Assembly: GCA_038276315.1 (NCBI GenBank)
Contig: JBBPZY010000141.1
Location: 1-6,626, forward strand
DNA from: GCA-003244245 sp038276315
GTDB taxonomy: Bacteria; Actinomycetota; Actinomycetes; Mycobacteriales; Pseudonocardiaceae
Direction of reading: 5' to 3'
Length of the DNA stretch: 6,626 nt
Both the position numbers and the translations under genes were made by a program. A model generated the notes under the pieces. The model saw nothing but the letters and a program-made list of their open reading frames with translations, made no database searches and was not told where the DNA came from. Numbering within the stretch: the first letter of the stretch is position 1; every line of letters begins with the position of its first letter. Below are positions 1-5,468 of this stretch, piece by piece.

Positions 1-1
1 A

Positions 2-880
2 CTCGTGTTGCTGATCGGCGGTGGTTCGGTGTACTACCTTCGACACCGGCAAGCCACCCAGCAGCGTGATCTTGATGACTCAAAGGCCGAGGCGCGCCGC
101 TGGGTCGAGCGGCTCGGCGGCCAGGTCCTCAACCTGATCGGCACCGACGAACCCTCCAAGCAAGCGCTGGCCGATGCTGCGGAGCGCTACACGGCGGCCA
201 GCTCACAGGTGGATTCTGCCCGTACTGCGGCGCAAACCCGCCTGGTGACCCAAACAGCTCTTGAAGGGCTGTACTACGTGCGGGCGGCCCGTCTCGCGAT
301 GGGAATGGACCCAGGTCCGGACCTGCCACCCGTGGCAGGCCAAGGTGGCGCCGGTTCAGTCACCGAGGATCGGGACGTCAACGTCGAGGGGCGCGGATAC
401 GCAGCATCGCCGAATCCCAGCGATCGCACCCCGCACTATTACCCGGGCGGTCGGATAGCTGGGCGCCCAGTACCCCAGGGCTGGTACAGCGAGCCGTGGT
501 GGAAACCGGCGCTGATCGGTGGCGCATGGGGCTTGGGCTCAGCGCTGCTGTTCAGTTCGATGTTCTCAGGAATGGGCGGGATCGCGTCGGCGGGGGCGTG
601 GGAGCAGGGCTATGACGCCGGCCAGGACAACGCCTTCGGCGGTGGCGACTACGGCGGTGGCGGCGGGGACTACGGCGGCGGAGATTACGGCGGTGGCGGC
701 GACTGGAGCGGTGGAGGTGGCGACTACGGCGGTGGCAGCGACTTCGGCGGTGGCGACTACGGCGGTGGCGGCGACTACGGCGGTGGCAGCGACTTCGGCG
801 GTGGCGACTACGGCGGTGGCGGCGACTTCGGCGGTGGCGATTGGGGCGGCGGCGGTGACTTCGGCGGTGGGGACTTCTAG
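2..880 (+). CDS. Membrane-anchored protein with Gly-rich C-terminal tail (5'-partial)
   Basis: The reading frame is already open at the window edge, and a GTG at position 5 lies inside a hydrophobic run (LVLLIGGGSVYYL), so the true start is probably outside the window and this is the C-terminal part. Numbering from that GTG: a membrane-like segment at residues 1-12; a charged, Ala-rich, probably helical region at about 20-98; a Pro/Gly/Tyr linker with RTPHYYPGG near 140-150; a second hydrophobic segment at about 166-198 after EPWWKP; then, from residue 211 to the stop, a tail made of GGGDY, GGGDF, GGGSDF and GGGDW units. Such aromatic-Gly-Asp tails occur on actinobacterial envelope proteins, for example TPM-domain and DUF1542-labelled proteins. 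I recognise no catalytic motif and assign no function. The stop codon overlaps, tail to tail, the stop of a nei-like relic on the other strand. The coding frame is clear; the identity is not. Confidence 0.8.
   Translation, partial: LVLLIGGGSVYYLRHRQATQQRDLDDSKAEARRWVERLGGQVLNLIGTDEPSKQALADAAERYTAASSQVDSARTAAQTRLVTQTALEGLYYVRAARLAMGMDPGPDLPPVAGQGGAGSVTEDRDVNVEGRGYAASPNPSDRTPHYYPGGRIAGRPVPQGWYSEPWWKPALIGGAWGLGSALLFSSMFSGMGGIASAGAWEQGYDAGQDNAFGGGDYGGGGGDYGGGDYGGGGDWSGGGGDYGGGSDFGGGDYGGGGDYGGGSDFGGGDYGGGGDFGGGDWGGGGDFGGGDF
722..823 (+). repeat. Exact 51-bp tandem duplication in the Gly-rich tail
   Basis: Positions 722-772 and 773-823 are identical by eye over all 51 bases. Each unit encodes 17 residues, DYGGGSDFGGGDYGGGG, so the repeat keeps the frame. 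Diverged copies of the same Gly-Asp-aromatic pattern lie on both sides (about 635-721 and 824-877). Perfect identity in otherwise diverged repeats points to a recent slippage or unequal-recombination event, so tail length probably differs between strains. Confidence 0.93.
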
Positions 881-990
881 ACCGCTGGGCATCGCTGGCA
901 GCGGGGGCACCAGTACAGCTTGCGCGCTGCGTGCCGCGCGGTGACGACCGCCGTCCCACACGCGAGGCACCGGCTCTGCACGGTTGGGTC
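877..990 (-). pseudogene. Relic of a Nei/Fpg DNA glycosylase C-terminal zinc finger
   Basis: Read on the minus strand, this stretch encodes the end of a Nei/Fpg-family protein, including RCLACGTAVVT and RKLYWCPRCQ, then a TAG at 877-879. All four zinc ligands are present (Cys-x2-Cys, 16 residues, Cys-x2-Cys), as is the finger Arg-Lys. It closely parallels the end of the intact nei1 gene in this window. On the plus strand, 893-948 matches 2318-2373 at 48 of 56 ungapped positions by my count, after which similarity fades. Towards its N-terminus the frame loses family resemblance beyond about 990 and meets a stop at 1060-1062, so the catalytic domain, the H2TH motif and any plausible start are missing. 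The relic ends on the stop codon of the convergent Gly-rich gene. It is best read as a decayed partial copy; a free-standing mini-protein is very unlikely. Confidence 0.75.
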
Positions 991-1019
991 GGTCGCCTCA
1001 GAGCGCCCTGTCCGTGAAT

Positions 1020-1059
1020 GCCCGCCGCGCCGTAACCGCACGGCGCGGCCGTGGCGGGC
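1020..1059. terminator. Strong GC-rich stem-loop, possible terminator
   Basis: Positions 1025-1033 (CCGCGCCGT) and 1040-1048 (ACGGCGCGG) form a perfect 9-bp inverted repeat around a 6-base loop, extended by one G-C pair at 1024/1049. An outer pair, GCCCGCC at 1020-1026 and GGCGGGC at 1053-1059, gives an alternative stem. No T-run follows on either strand, so it is not a canonical intrinsic terminator. U-less hairpins have been proposed as terminators in mycobacteria. It lies about 140 bases past the stop of the Gly-rich gene and could stop that transcript. The hairpin is certain; its role is a guess. Confidence 0.4.
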
Positions 1060-1062
1060 TCA

Positions 1063-1193
1063 ATGGGCGCGGTGTGGCTCGGCATCAGCCCCAGTTCCGG
1101 GTCACGTTGGCAGCGAGCTGGTCGGCACTCCGGTGTCGCCGTGCACGATGATCAGTAACAGCCCGGCATCGACGACGCTGCCGCCGCCCGTGT
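1063..1193. other. Intergenic stretch with no recognisable gene
   Basis: Between the nei relic and the CPBP protease gene I find no convincing coding signal on either strand. Short open frames exist in this GC-rich DNA, including a minus-strand frame through about 1110-1210, but none carries a family motif or a ribosome-binding site. It may hold the protease promoter or further decayed sequence. Confidence 0.5.
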
Positions 1194-1197
1194 CTAG

Positions 1198-1212
1198 GTG
1201 ATCGCTGATCAC
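1198..1212. promoter_or_regulatory. Operator-like palindrome upstream of the CPBP gene
   Basis: GTGATC (1198-1203) and GATCAC (1207-1212) are perfect inverted arms around a 3-base spacer, flanked on both sides by CTAG (1194-1197 and 1212-1215). The site lies 27 bases before the GTG start, or 48 before the alternative ATG, where a repressor could act. The spacing differs from a CRP site (GTGA-N6-TCAC) because seven bases separate GTGA from TCAC here. No specific regulator can be named. Confidence 0.35.
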
Positions 1213-1239
1213 TAGCCCAGCACGGTCCGGTCGGGCCAG

Positions 1240-2163
1240 GTGCGGGATCCGCTGACCACGATGCGTAATATTTTGTCTATGTTCGGTACGGACATCTCGT
1301 CGGACGCCACATCATCAGGAGTGTTTCTCGGCCAAGATCGCCGGCCGCGGCTGACCTGGCGGATTCTGCTGGCCTGCCTGGGATTCTTTGGTTGCGTGCT
1401 GATTGTCGGCATGACCGTCCAGGCTGCGACCGTCCGGCTGCTCCCGGTGATCTCGCACGCGGCCGCCGGCTTGGGCATCACGGCCAGCGCGCTTGGCGTG
1501 GTGTTGCTGCTGCGGCGGCACGCCGACCGGCGGCCGTGGTCCGGCATCGGCCTCACCCTGGACCGCGCAGCACTCCCGCGCCTGCTGTTCGGCATCGTGC
1601 TCGCGGCCATTGTCACCACAGTCGCCGCCGCAGCCACCGTGCAACTCGGGCTCGCCGACTGGGGCCCTTCGGCCGACACGACGAGACAATTGGCCGAGCA
1701 GGGACTTGCGACCACCATCATCATGATCGCCATATCAACCCTCCTGGTTCAGGGATTCCCGGAGGAATTAGTGTTCCGCGGCTACATTTTCCGTAACCTT
1801 GGCGAGACGCTGCCACTGTGGGCCACAGTGGCCAGCAGTTCCCTGATTTTCGGGTCGATACACGTGTTCTCCAACAGCGAGGCCACCACCCTCGGCGAAC
1901 GCGCGCTCTACGCGGTGGTGGCGACCGGGTTGGGACTGATGCTCGCGGCCTGCCGGACGGTCAGCAACACGCTCTGGCTTGGCATCGGCTTCCACGGCGG
2001 ATACGACGCGTTCAACGGCCGCTTCACCGCAGTCCACCAGGGCGCCTTCATCCCGGCGTGGGTGCTCGTGCTCGGAGTCTTGATCGCCGGAGCGGCGCTC
2101 ACCATCGCGGTCCGGCAGTGGCGCGCCCCACTGGACTGGCGCGCGGTCCACAGCGATGCCTGA
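1240..2163 (+). CDS. CPBP family intramembrane metalloprotease
   Basis: A 307-residue multi-pass membrane protein of the CPBP (CAAX protease and bacteriocin-processing, Abi) family, which cleaves substrates inside the lipid bilayer. The family signature is complete: motif 1, EELVFRGY, with Glu175-Glu176 and Arg180; motif 2, FGSIH, with Phe204 and His208; motif 3, HGGYD, with His252 and Asp256. These residues form the metal-dependent active site. Hydrophobic segments lie at about 40-64, 70-92, 113-135, 157-172, 192-210, 222-238 and 272-291. Roughly 35 N-terminal residues are polar and cytoplasmic-like. The GTG at 1240 has no clear ribosome-binding site; ATGs at 1261 and 1279 are good alternatives and would shorten only this polar tail. 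The gene stands alone, flanked by a nei relic and a truncated toxin-like fragment. The substrate is unknown; roles in this family include bacteriocin self-immunity and prenyl-protein processing. Confidence 0.9.
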   Translation: MRDPLTTMRNILSMFGTDISSDATSSGVFLGQDRRPRLTWRILLACLGFFGCVLIVGMTVQAATVRLLPVISHAAAGLGITASALGVVLLLRRHADRRPWSGIGLTLDRAALPRLLFGIVLAAIVTTVAAAATVQLGLADWGPSADTTRQLAEQGLATTIIMIAISTLLVQGFPEELVFRGYIFRNLGETLPLWATVASSSLIFGSIHVFSNSEATTLGERALYAVVATGLGLMLAACRTVSNTLWLGIGFHGGYDAFNGRFTAVHQGAFIPAWVLVLGVLIAGAALTIAVRQWRAPLDWRAVHSDA

Positions 2164-2301
2164 CCAGACAAGGCTCTGATCGAGCAGCTCGCCGCGCTGC
2201 CGCTTGAGGCTCTCGCCGCCTTCGCCGACCTCATCGACGCGCTTGAACTGGCGCCGTGGAACGGCGATCCGCAGCACGAGGATAACCCTGACGGCGCAGT
2301 T
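2164..2301 (+). pseudogene. Truncated fragment of a small RelE-like (toxin-type) protein
   Basis: Directly after the CPBP stop, and in the same frame, 46 codons read as an amphipathic helix with LAALPLEALAAFADLIDALE, then LAPWNGDP and NPDGAV. From memory this matches a family of about 80-residue actinobacterial proteins with the pattern ALPxEAL...LELxPWNGxP...NPDGxxR, often annotated as RelE-like or toxin components, which normally continue through an FG-containing strand and a YLILEDQ-like segment. Here there is no ATG, GTG or TTG start in the frame, and the similarity ends exactly at the stop codon of the convergent nei1 gene, so both ends are missing. No partner antitoxin is visible. The family call rests on motif memory, not a search. 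Confidence 0.5.
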
Positions 2302-3120
2302 CTAAACCACCGGCCGCCGCTGGCAGCGAGGACACCAATAGAGCTTGCGTCCCGCGTGCCGCTCGGTGACGACGTTGGTAGCGCATACCAGGCACGGCGC
2401 ACCGGCCCGGCGGTAGACGTAGACCTCGCCGCCATGCCGGTCCTGACGCGGAGGTCGTCCCATCGCAACTGGGTCGTGCTCCGGCCGGACGGTATCGATC
2501 CGGCCACGACACACCCCATCGCCCATCAGCTCGACGAGATCTGACCACAAGGCCGCCCACTGATCAGCGCGCAGATCGCGACCCGGCAGCAGCGGATCCA
2601 ACTGGTGGCGGAACAACAGCTCTGCTCGGTAGACGTTGCCGACCCCGGCGAGGACCGATTGGTCCATCAGCAATGTGGCCAGCGGCGCCCGGGACCGCGC
2701 GATTCTTGTCCACGCGCGGTCAGGGTCGGCGTCACGACGAAGCGGATCTGGCCCCAGCCGGGCAAGCAGTGAAGTGATCTCGTGGTCAGTGCGTAATTCG
2801 CATGCCGTCGGCCCCCGCAGATCCGTCCAATGTGTGGAGCCGATAAGACGCATGCGAACCTGCCCCCGGGGCGACTGCACCGGCAACACGGCCTCGGTGA
2901 ACGCTCCATAGAGACCGAGGTGGACGTGCACCACGAGATCGGGCCGGTAGGTGTGAAAAAGGTGCTTGCCATACGCTTCGGCGTGCTGCAGCACCAGTCC
3001 ATCCAGAACAGCGGCGGCTGCCGTGAATCGACCCTGCGGGCTGGATACCGCCACCGGCGACCCGCCGTAATAACGTTGGTGGCGATGGGCCAGCCGGTGT
3101 GTCGTATTACCTTCCGGCAT
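2302..3120 (-). CDS. nei1: Formamidopyrimidine/endonuclease VIII-type DNA glycosylase, Nei1-like
   Basis: A 272-residue base-excision-repair enzyme that removes oxidised bases and nicks the abasic site. The family architecture is complete: N-terminal MPEG with catalytic Pro2 and Glu3; the beta-hairpin lysine Lys52 in YGKHLFH; HVHLGLYG at about 65-72; the helix-two-turn-helix LMDQSVLAGVGNVYR at 151-165; and a C-terminal zinc finger with Cys243, Cys246, Cys263 and Cys266 and finger Arg258 in GRKLYWC. It closely resembles M. tuberculosis Rv2464c (Nei1) in sequence, as I recall it, and in position next to rpiB. Residue 5 is Asn where Asp is usual (MPEGNT for MPEGDT). It starts 9 bases after the rpiB stop with a weak GAGC-type ribosome-binding site, so the two genes are probably co-transcribed. 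A decayed copy of its last ~100 bases lies at 877-990. Fpg itself is less likely because the start reads MPEGNT and the neighbours fit nei1. Confidence 0.93.
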   Translation of the reverse strand: MPEGNTTHRLAHRHQRYYGGSPVAVSSPQGRFTAAAAVLDGLVLQHAEAYGKHLFHTYRPDLVVHVHLGLYGAFTEAVLPVQSPRGQVRMRLIGSTHWTDLRGPTACELRTDHEITSLLARLGPDPLRRDADPDRAWTRIARSRAPLATLLMDQSVLAGVGNVYRAELLFRHQLDPLLPGRDLRADQWAALWSDLVELMGDGVCRGRIDTVRPEHDPVAMGRPPRQDRHGGEVYVYRRAGAPCLVCATNVVTERHAGRKLYWCPRCQRRPVV

Positions 3121-3129
3121 CGTTGGAGC

Positions 3130-3621
3130 TCAGCTTGCGCTGATAGGGGGTGGTTCCCCGGTGGTCTCGAAGTCCGAGATCTGTCTGATCCGGCGGGAGT
3201 GCCGCTCGCCACCGGAGAACGGCGTAGCGAGAAAAGCCTCGACGATTTCCCCCGCCTCGGCGGGGCTGTGCATCCGAGCGCCGATCCCGACCACCTGGGC
3301 GTCATTGTGCTCCCGGGCCAGACCAGCCGTCTCGGTGCTCCACGCCAGTGCGGCCCGGCAGCCCACCACCTTGTTCGCGGAGATCTGCTCGCCGTTGCCC
3401 GACCCGCCGATCACCACGCCGAGGCTGCCCGGGTCCGCTACCACTCGGCGGGCGGTCGCGATGCAGAACGGCGGGTAGTCGTCGTCGGTGTCGAAGACGT
3501 CGGGGCCGACGTCCACCACATCGTGGCCGAGACTGGTGAGGTGCTCCACCAGAAAAACCTTGAGCTCGAAGCCAGCGTGATCGGAACCGAGATAGACGCG
3601 CACGGCGTGCAACATTGCCAT
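3130..3621 (-). CDS. rpiB: Ribose-5-phosphate isomerase B
   Basis: Interconverts ribose-5-phosphate and ribulose-5-phosphate in the non-oxidative pentose phosphate pathway. From the ATG at 3621 it is 163 residues, close to the 162 of M. tuberculosis RpiB (Rv2465c). Visible motifs: GSDHAG at 12-17 with Asp14 and His15 for substrate binding; DDDYPPFC at 46-53; the active-site loop GGSGNGEQISANK at 72-84. Ser74 there replaces the Cys of E. coli RpiB, and Glu78 corresponds to the catalytic Glu of the actinobacterial form. REHN with His105 and RRIR near the C-terminus bind phosphate. Start choice is uncertain: an in-frame GTG at 3648 would give 172 residues and an ATG at 3615 would give 161. None has a strong ribosome-binding site, so I chose the length closest to the mycobacterial enzyme. 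It is first in the rpiB-nei1 operon and diverges from the hydrolase gene at 3672. Confidence 0.92.
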   Translation of the reverse strand: MAMLHAVRVYLGSDHAGFELKVFLVEHLTSLGHDVVDVGPDVFDTDDDYPPFCIATARRVVADPGSLGVVIGGSGNGEQISANKVVGCRAALAWSTETAGLAREHNDAQVVGIGARMHSPAEAGEIVEAFLATPFSGGERHSRRIRQISDFETTGEPPPISAS

Positions 3622-3660
3622 ATCGCGGATCACCGGGTGCGGCGGCACCGTGGCAGCGTT

Positions 3661-3667
3661 GAGGAGG
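3661..3667 (+). promoter_or_regulatory. Ribosome-binding site deciding the GTG start of the MBL gene
   Basis: GAGGAGG lies four bases before the GTG at 3672. It is the strongest Shine-Dalgarno sequence in the window and fixes that non-ATG start. Confidence 0.7.
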
Positions 3668-3671
3668 GTTC

Positions 3672-4478
3672 GTGACGGCGCGGTGGGTCGAATTGGCGGA
3701 TGGGGTGCTGGTGCGCCGGTATGCCGAGTTGGATCTCTCCGTGGGGCTGGTGATCGGGGACTGCAGTGCTCTGGTCGTGGACACCCGCAGCGATCCCAGC
3801 CAAGGCGCTGAGCTGCGCGCCGCGATTCGCCGGGTCACCTCGCGGCCGTGCACCGTGGTGCTTACCCATGCCCACTTCGACCACTGCCTGGGCACTGCGG
3901 CCTTCCTGCCGACCACGGTGTGGGCGCATCCGCGGTGTCGAGACGACCTGGCCAGAGGTGGCGCGGTACAGCACGCTGAGGCCCTGGCCTGGTCCCGCGC
4001 CCACGGGATGCCACGCGACGCAGAGCCGGTGCACCCTGTGGTGCCGGACCACCTTGTCACCAAAGACGTTGACGTCGATCTCGGCGGTCGACGGGTGCGG
4101 CTCATCCATCCCGGGCTAGGACACACCGATCACGACATCGCGGTGTGGTCGCCCGACACCGCCGTGCTCTTCGCCGGGGATCTCGTCGAGCAGGGCGCCG
4201 ATCCCGACTTCACCGACGCCTTCCCGCTGGACTGGCCCACCGCGGTGACCGAGCTACTCCGGATGACGCCGCGCACCGTAGTCCCAGGGCACGGCGACCC
4301 GGTAGCCGCTGAGTTCGTCGCCGCCCAACGCGACGACCTCAGCGCCCTAGCCGACCTATGCCGAGCCGTCCTAGCCACCGAGCTGGACCACGACGCCGCA
4401 GCCGTGCTCTCCCCCTTCGCCCTCCCGACCACCTTCGCCGCCCTAGCCAGACTCCACCCGCGCGTCGGCGCTCAGTAG
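3672..4478 (+). CDS. Metallo-beta-lactamase-fold hydrolase
   Basis: A 268-residue MBL-fold metal hydrolase of the glyoxalase II-like group. The binuclear metal site is complete: THAHFDH gives His66, His68, Asp70 and His71; the third His is His151 in GLGHTDHD; the bridging Asp is Asp170 in FAGDL; the last His is His207 in VVPGHGD. There is no signal peptide, so it is probably cytoplasmic. After the core, residues 215-268 form an Ala/Leu-rich helical tail that could cap the active site or mediate dimers. The substrate cannot be deduced; a thioester or lactone would fit the fold, and antibiotic resistance should not be inferred. The GTG start is set by GAGGAGG four bases upstream. It is divergent from rpiB and overlaps the next gene tail to tail by 7 bases. 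As I recall, M. tuberculosis has no such gene between rpiB and Rv2466c. Confidence 0.9.
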   Translation: MTARWVELADGVLVRRYAELDLSVGLVIGDCSALVVDTRSDPSQGAELRAAIRRVTSRPCTVVLTHAHFDHCLGTAAFLPTTVWAHPRCRDDLARGGAVQHAEALAWSRAHGMPRDAEPVHPVVPDHLVTKDVDVDLGGRRVRLIHPGLGHTDHDIAVWSPDTAVLFAGDLVEQGADPDFTDAFPLDWPTAVTELLRMTPRTVVPGHGDPVAAEFVAAQRDDLSALADLCRAVLATELDHDAAAVLSPFALPTTFAALARLHPRVGAQ

Positions 4479-4714
4479 CGTGGGTCGCGCTCCGACGGGT
4501 ACCGGCCCGCTCCCGGTTCGTACGGGTCTTGGACCGGAGCAACGACCGAGCGGTTCCGCCAGGACAGGACGAGGCTGACGATCAGCCCTAGGACGCCGAC
4601 CGCGGTGAGAATCCACCCCACCAGAGTCAGATCAATCCCGCGCACGTTGACGCTCACCGCAAGCGCGAGGATCAGGCCCACTGCGATCAGGCCGATGCTC
4701 GATCCGATTCTCAT
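4472..4714 (-). CDS. Small two-helix membrane protein, DUF6458-like
   Basis: An 80-residue protein from the ATG at 4714 (MRIGSSIGLIAVG). It has two hydrophobic helices, about residues 5-23 and 28-51, joined by a short VRGIDLT turn, then a polar, Pro/Tyr/Arg-rich cytoplasmic tail ending in RDPRY. The MRIGxSIxLIAVGxIL opening and the GxxLxxVGxILxxVGxxGL second helix match a small actinobacterial family labelled DUF6458, whose function is unknown to me. An upstream in-frame start at 4759 would add 15 charged residues with no family support, so I prefer the inner ATG. No clear ribosome-binding site is visible. Its 3' end overlaps the convergent hydrolase gene by 7 bases. Confidence 0.8.
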   Translation of the reverse strand: MRIGSSIGLIAVGLILALAVSVNVRGIDLTLVGWILTAVGVLGLIVSLVLSWRNRSVVAPVQDPYEPGAGRYPSERDPRY

Positions 4715-4794
4715 GGACCGTATGTACCCGTCGCGGCAACCGCGCACACCTCGTACCACACTGCCCCGCGCTAGGCCCTCAACGTCCTGCTCCG

Positions 4795-5439
4795 CTACGA
4801 AAAGTCCGGCTTCTCGTGCCGGGTTCGCTTGAGCTCGAAAAAGTGTGGGTAGCTGGCCAACAGCAGGGTGCCGTCGAAGATCTTTCCGGCCTGCTCTCCA
4901 CGCGGGATCCGGGACAGCACCGGTCCGAAGAAACCCACCCCGTCCACGTGAATCGTCGGGGTCCCCACGTCCAGCCCGACCGGAGCCATGCCGGCCTCGT
5001 GGCTAGCCCGCAGTTCCTCGTCATACTCGGTGCTGTGCGCAGCCGCAGCCAGCTCGGCGGGCAGGCCTACCTCGTTTAGCGCGGCTGCGATCACCGCGTC
5101 GAGGTCTTTGTTGCCCTGGTTGTGGATACGCGTGCCCATGGCGGTGTATAGCGGCTCAAGCACCTTCTCACCGTGGTCGCGAGCGGCGGCGATGCACACC
5201 CGGACCGGCCCCCAGGCCTGGTCGGTCAATTTCCGGTAGTCCTCGCTGACCTTGCGGTCCGCGTTGAGCACCGCCAGGCTCATCACCCGGAAGTGCACGT
5301 CGATGTCACGCACCGTCGCGACCTCGAGGATCCACCGCGACGTGATCCACGCCCATGGGCACCGCGGGTCGAAGTAGACATCAACGCGCGGGTGGCGCTC
5401 GATGAGAACCTCGCTGTTGTGGCCGGTGGTCACCGTCAT
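4795..5439 (-). CDS. DsbA-fold oxidoreductase, Rv2466c-like (mycothiol-dependent nitroreductase family), CPWA active site
   Basis: A 214-residue thioredoxin-fold protein with an inserted helical domain, like DsbA/FrnE. It lines up along its whole length with M. tuberculosis Rv2466c (207 residues, a mycothiol-dependent reductase that activates nitro prodrugs). Shared stretches include ITSRWILEV, WGPVRV, PLYTAMG, RIHNQGN, VGTPTIHV with the cis-Pro loop, FFGPVLSRIPRGE and ASYPHFFELKRTR. The active site is Cys27-Pro-Trp-Ala30: the resolving Cys of CPWC is Ala (GCG codon at 5350-5352), so this is a one-cysteine enzyme that would need mycothiol or another thiol to resolve its oxidised form. CPWA/CPFA variants occur in actinobacteria, so this need not mean loss of function. 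The ATG at 5439 is chosen because GGAGAG lies just upstream and it starts downstream of a SigH-type promoter; an upstream start at 5487 would lie inside that promoter. Divergent from pepN, as in M. tuberculosis. Confidence 0.9.
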   Translation of the reverse strand: MTVTTGHNSEVLIERHPRVDVYFDPRCPWAWITSRWILEVATVRDIDVHFRVMSLAVLNADRKVSEDYRKLTDQAWGPVRVCIAAARDHGEKVLEPLYTAMGTRIHNQGNKDLDAVIAAALNEVGLPAELAAAAHSTEYDEELRASHEAGMAPVGLDVGTPTIHVDGVGFFGPVLSRIPRGEQAGKIFDGTLLLASYPHFFELKRTRHEKPDFS

Positions 5440-5468
5440 CACACTCTCCGTTCCTCGATGCGTTGTAC

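Noticed and set aside
552..1085. Long minus-strand frames rich in Arg/His/Ser or Ala/Thr/Val opposite the Gly-rich tail
   Set aside because: They are frame shadows of the repetitive GGGDY-coding DNA: the composition is simply the repeat read in another frame, with no family motif.
1083..1210. A short minus-strand open frame with an alternative GTG start before the CPBP gene
   Set aside because: No ribosome-binding site, no recognised motif, and easily expected by chance at this GC content.
1198..1212. CRP-type site reading of the palindrome
   Set aside because: CRP sites have GTGA-N6-TCAC; here seven bases separate the half sites and the leading T is missing.
2161..2544. Stop-codon readthrough of the CPBP gene (TGA followed by C, a leaky context) into an open frame reaching 2544
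   Set aside because: The first 46 codons are better explained as a toxin-like relic, and beyond 2304 the frame is antisense to nei1. Nothing suggests a functional extension.
2830..3675. Long plus-strand open frame antisense to nei1 and rpiB
   Set aside because: Both minus-strand genes have complete catalytic motifs; the plus frame has none and is a high-GC shadow.
3672..4478. Beta-lactam resistance function for the MBL-fold protein
   Set aside because: The fold is shared by many hydrolases. There is no signal peptide, and the genomic context is housekeeping, not resistance.
4732..4744. Hairpin CGCGG-CAA-CCGCG between the DUF6458 and DsbA-like genes
   Set aside because: A 5-bp stem without a T-run is common by chance in GC-rich DNA and too weak to call a terminator.
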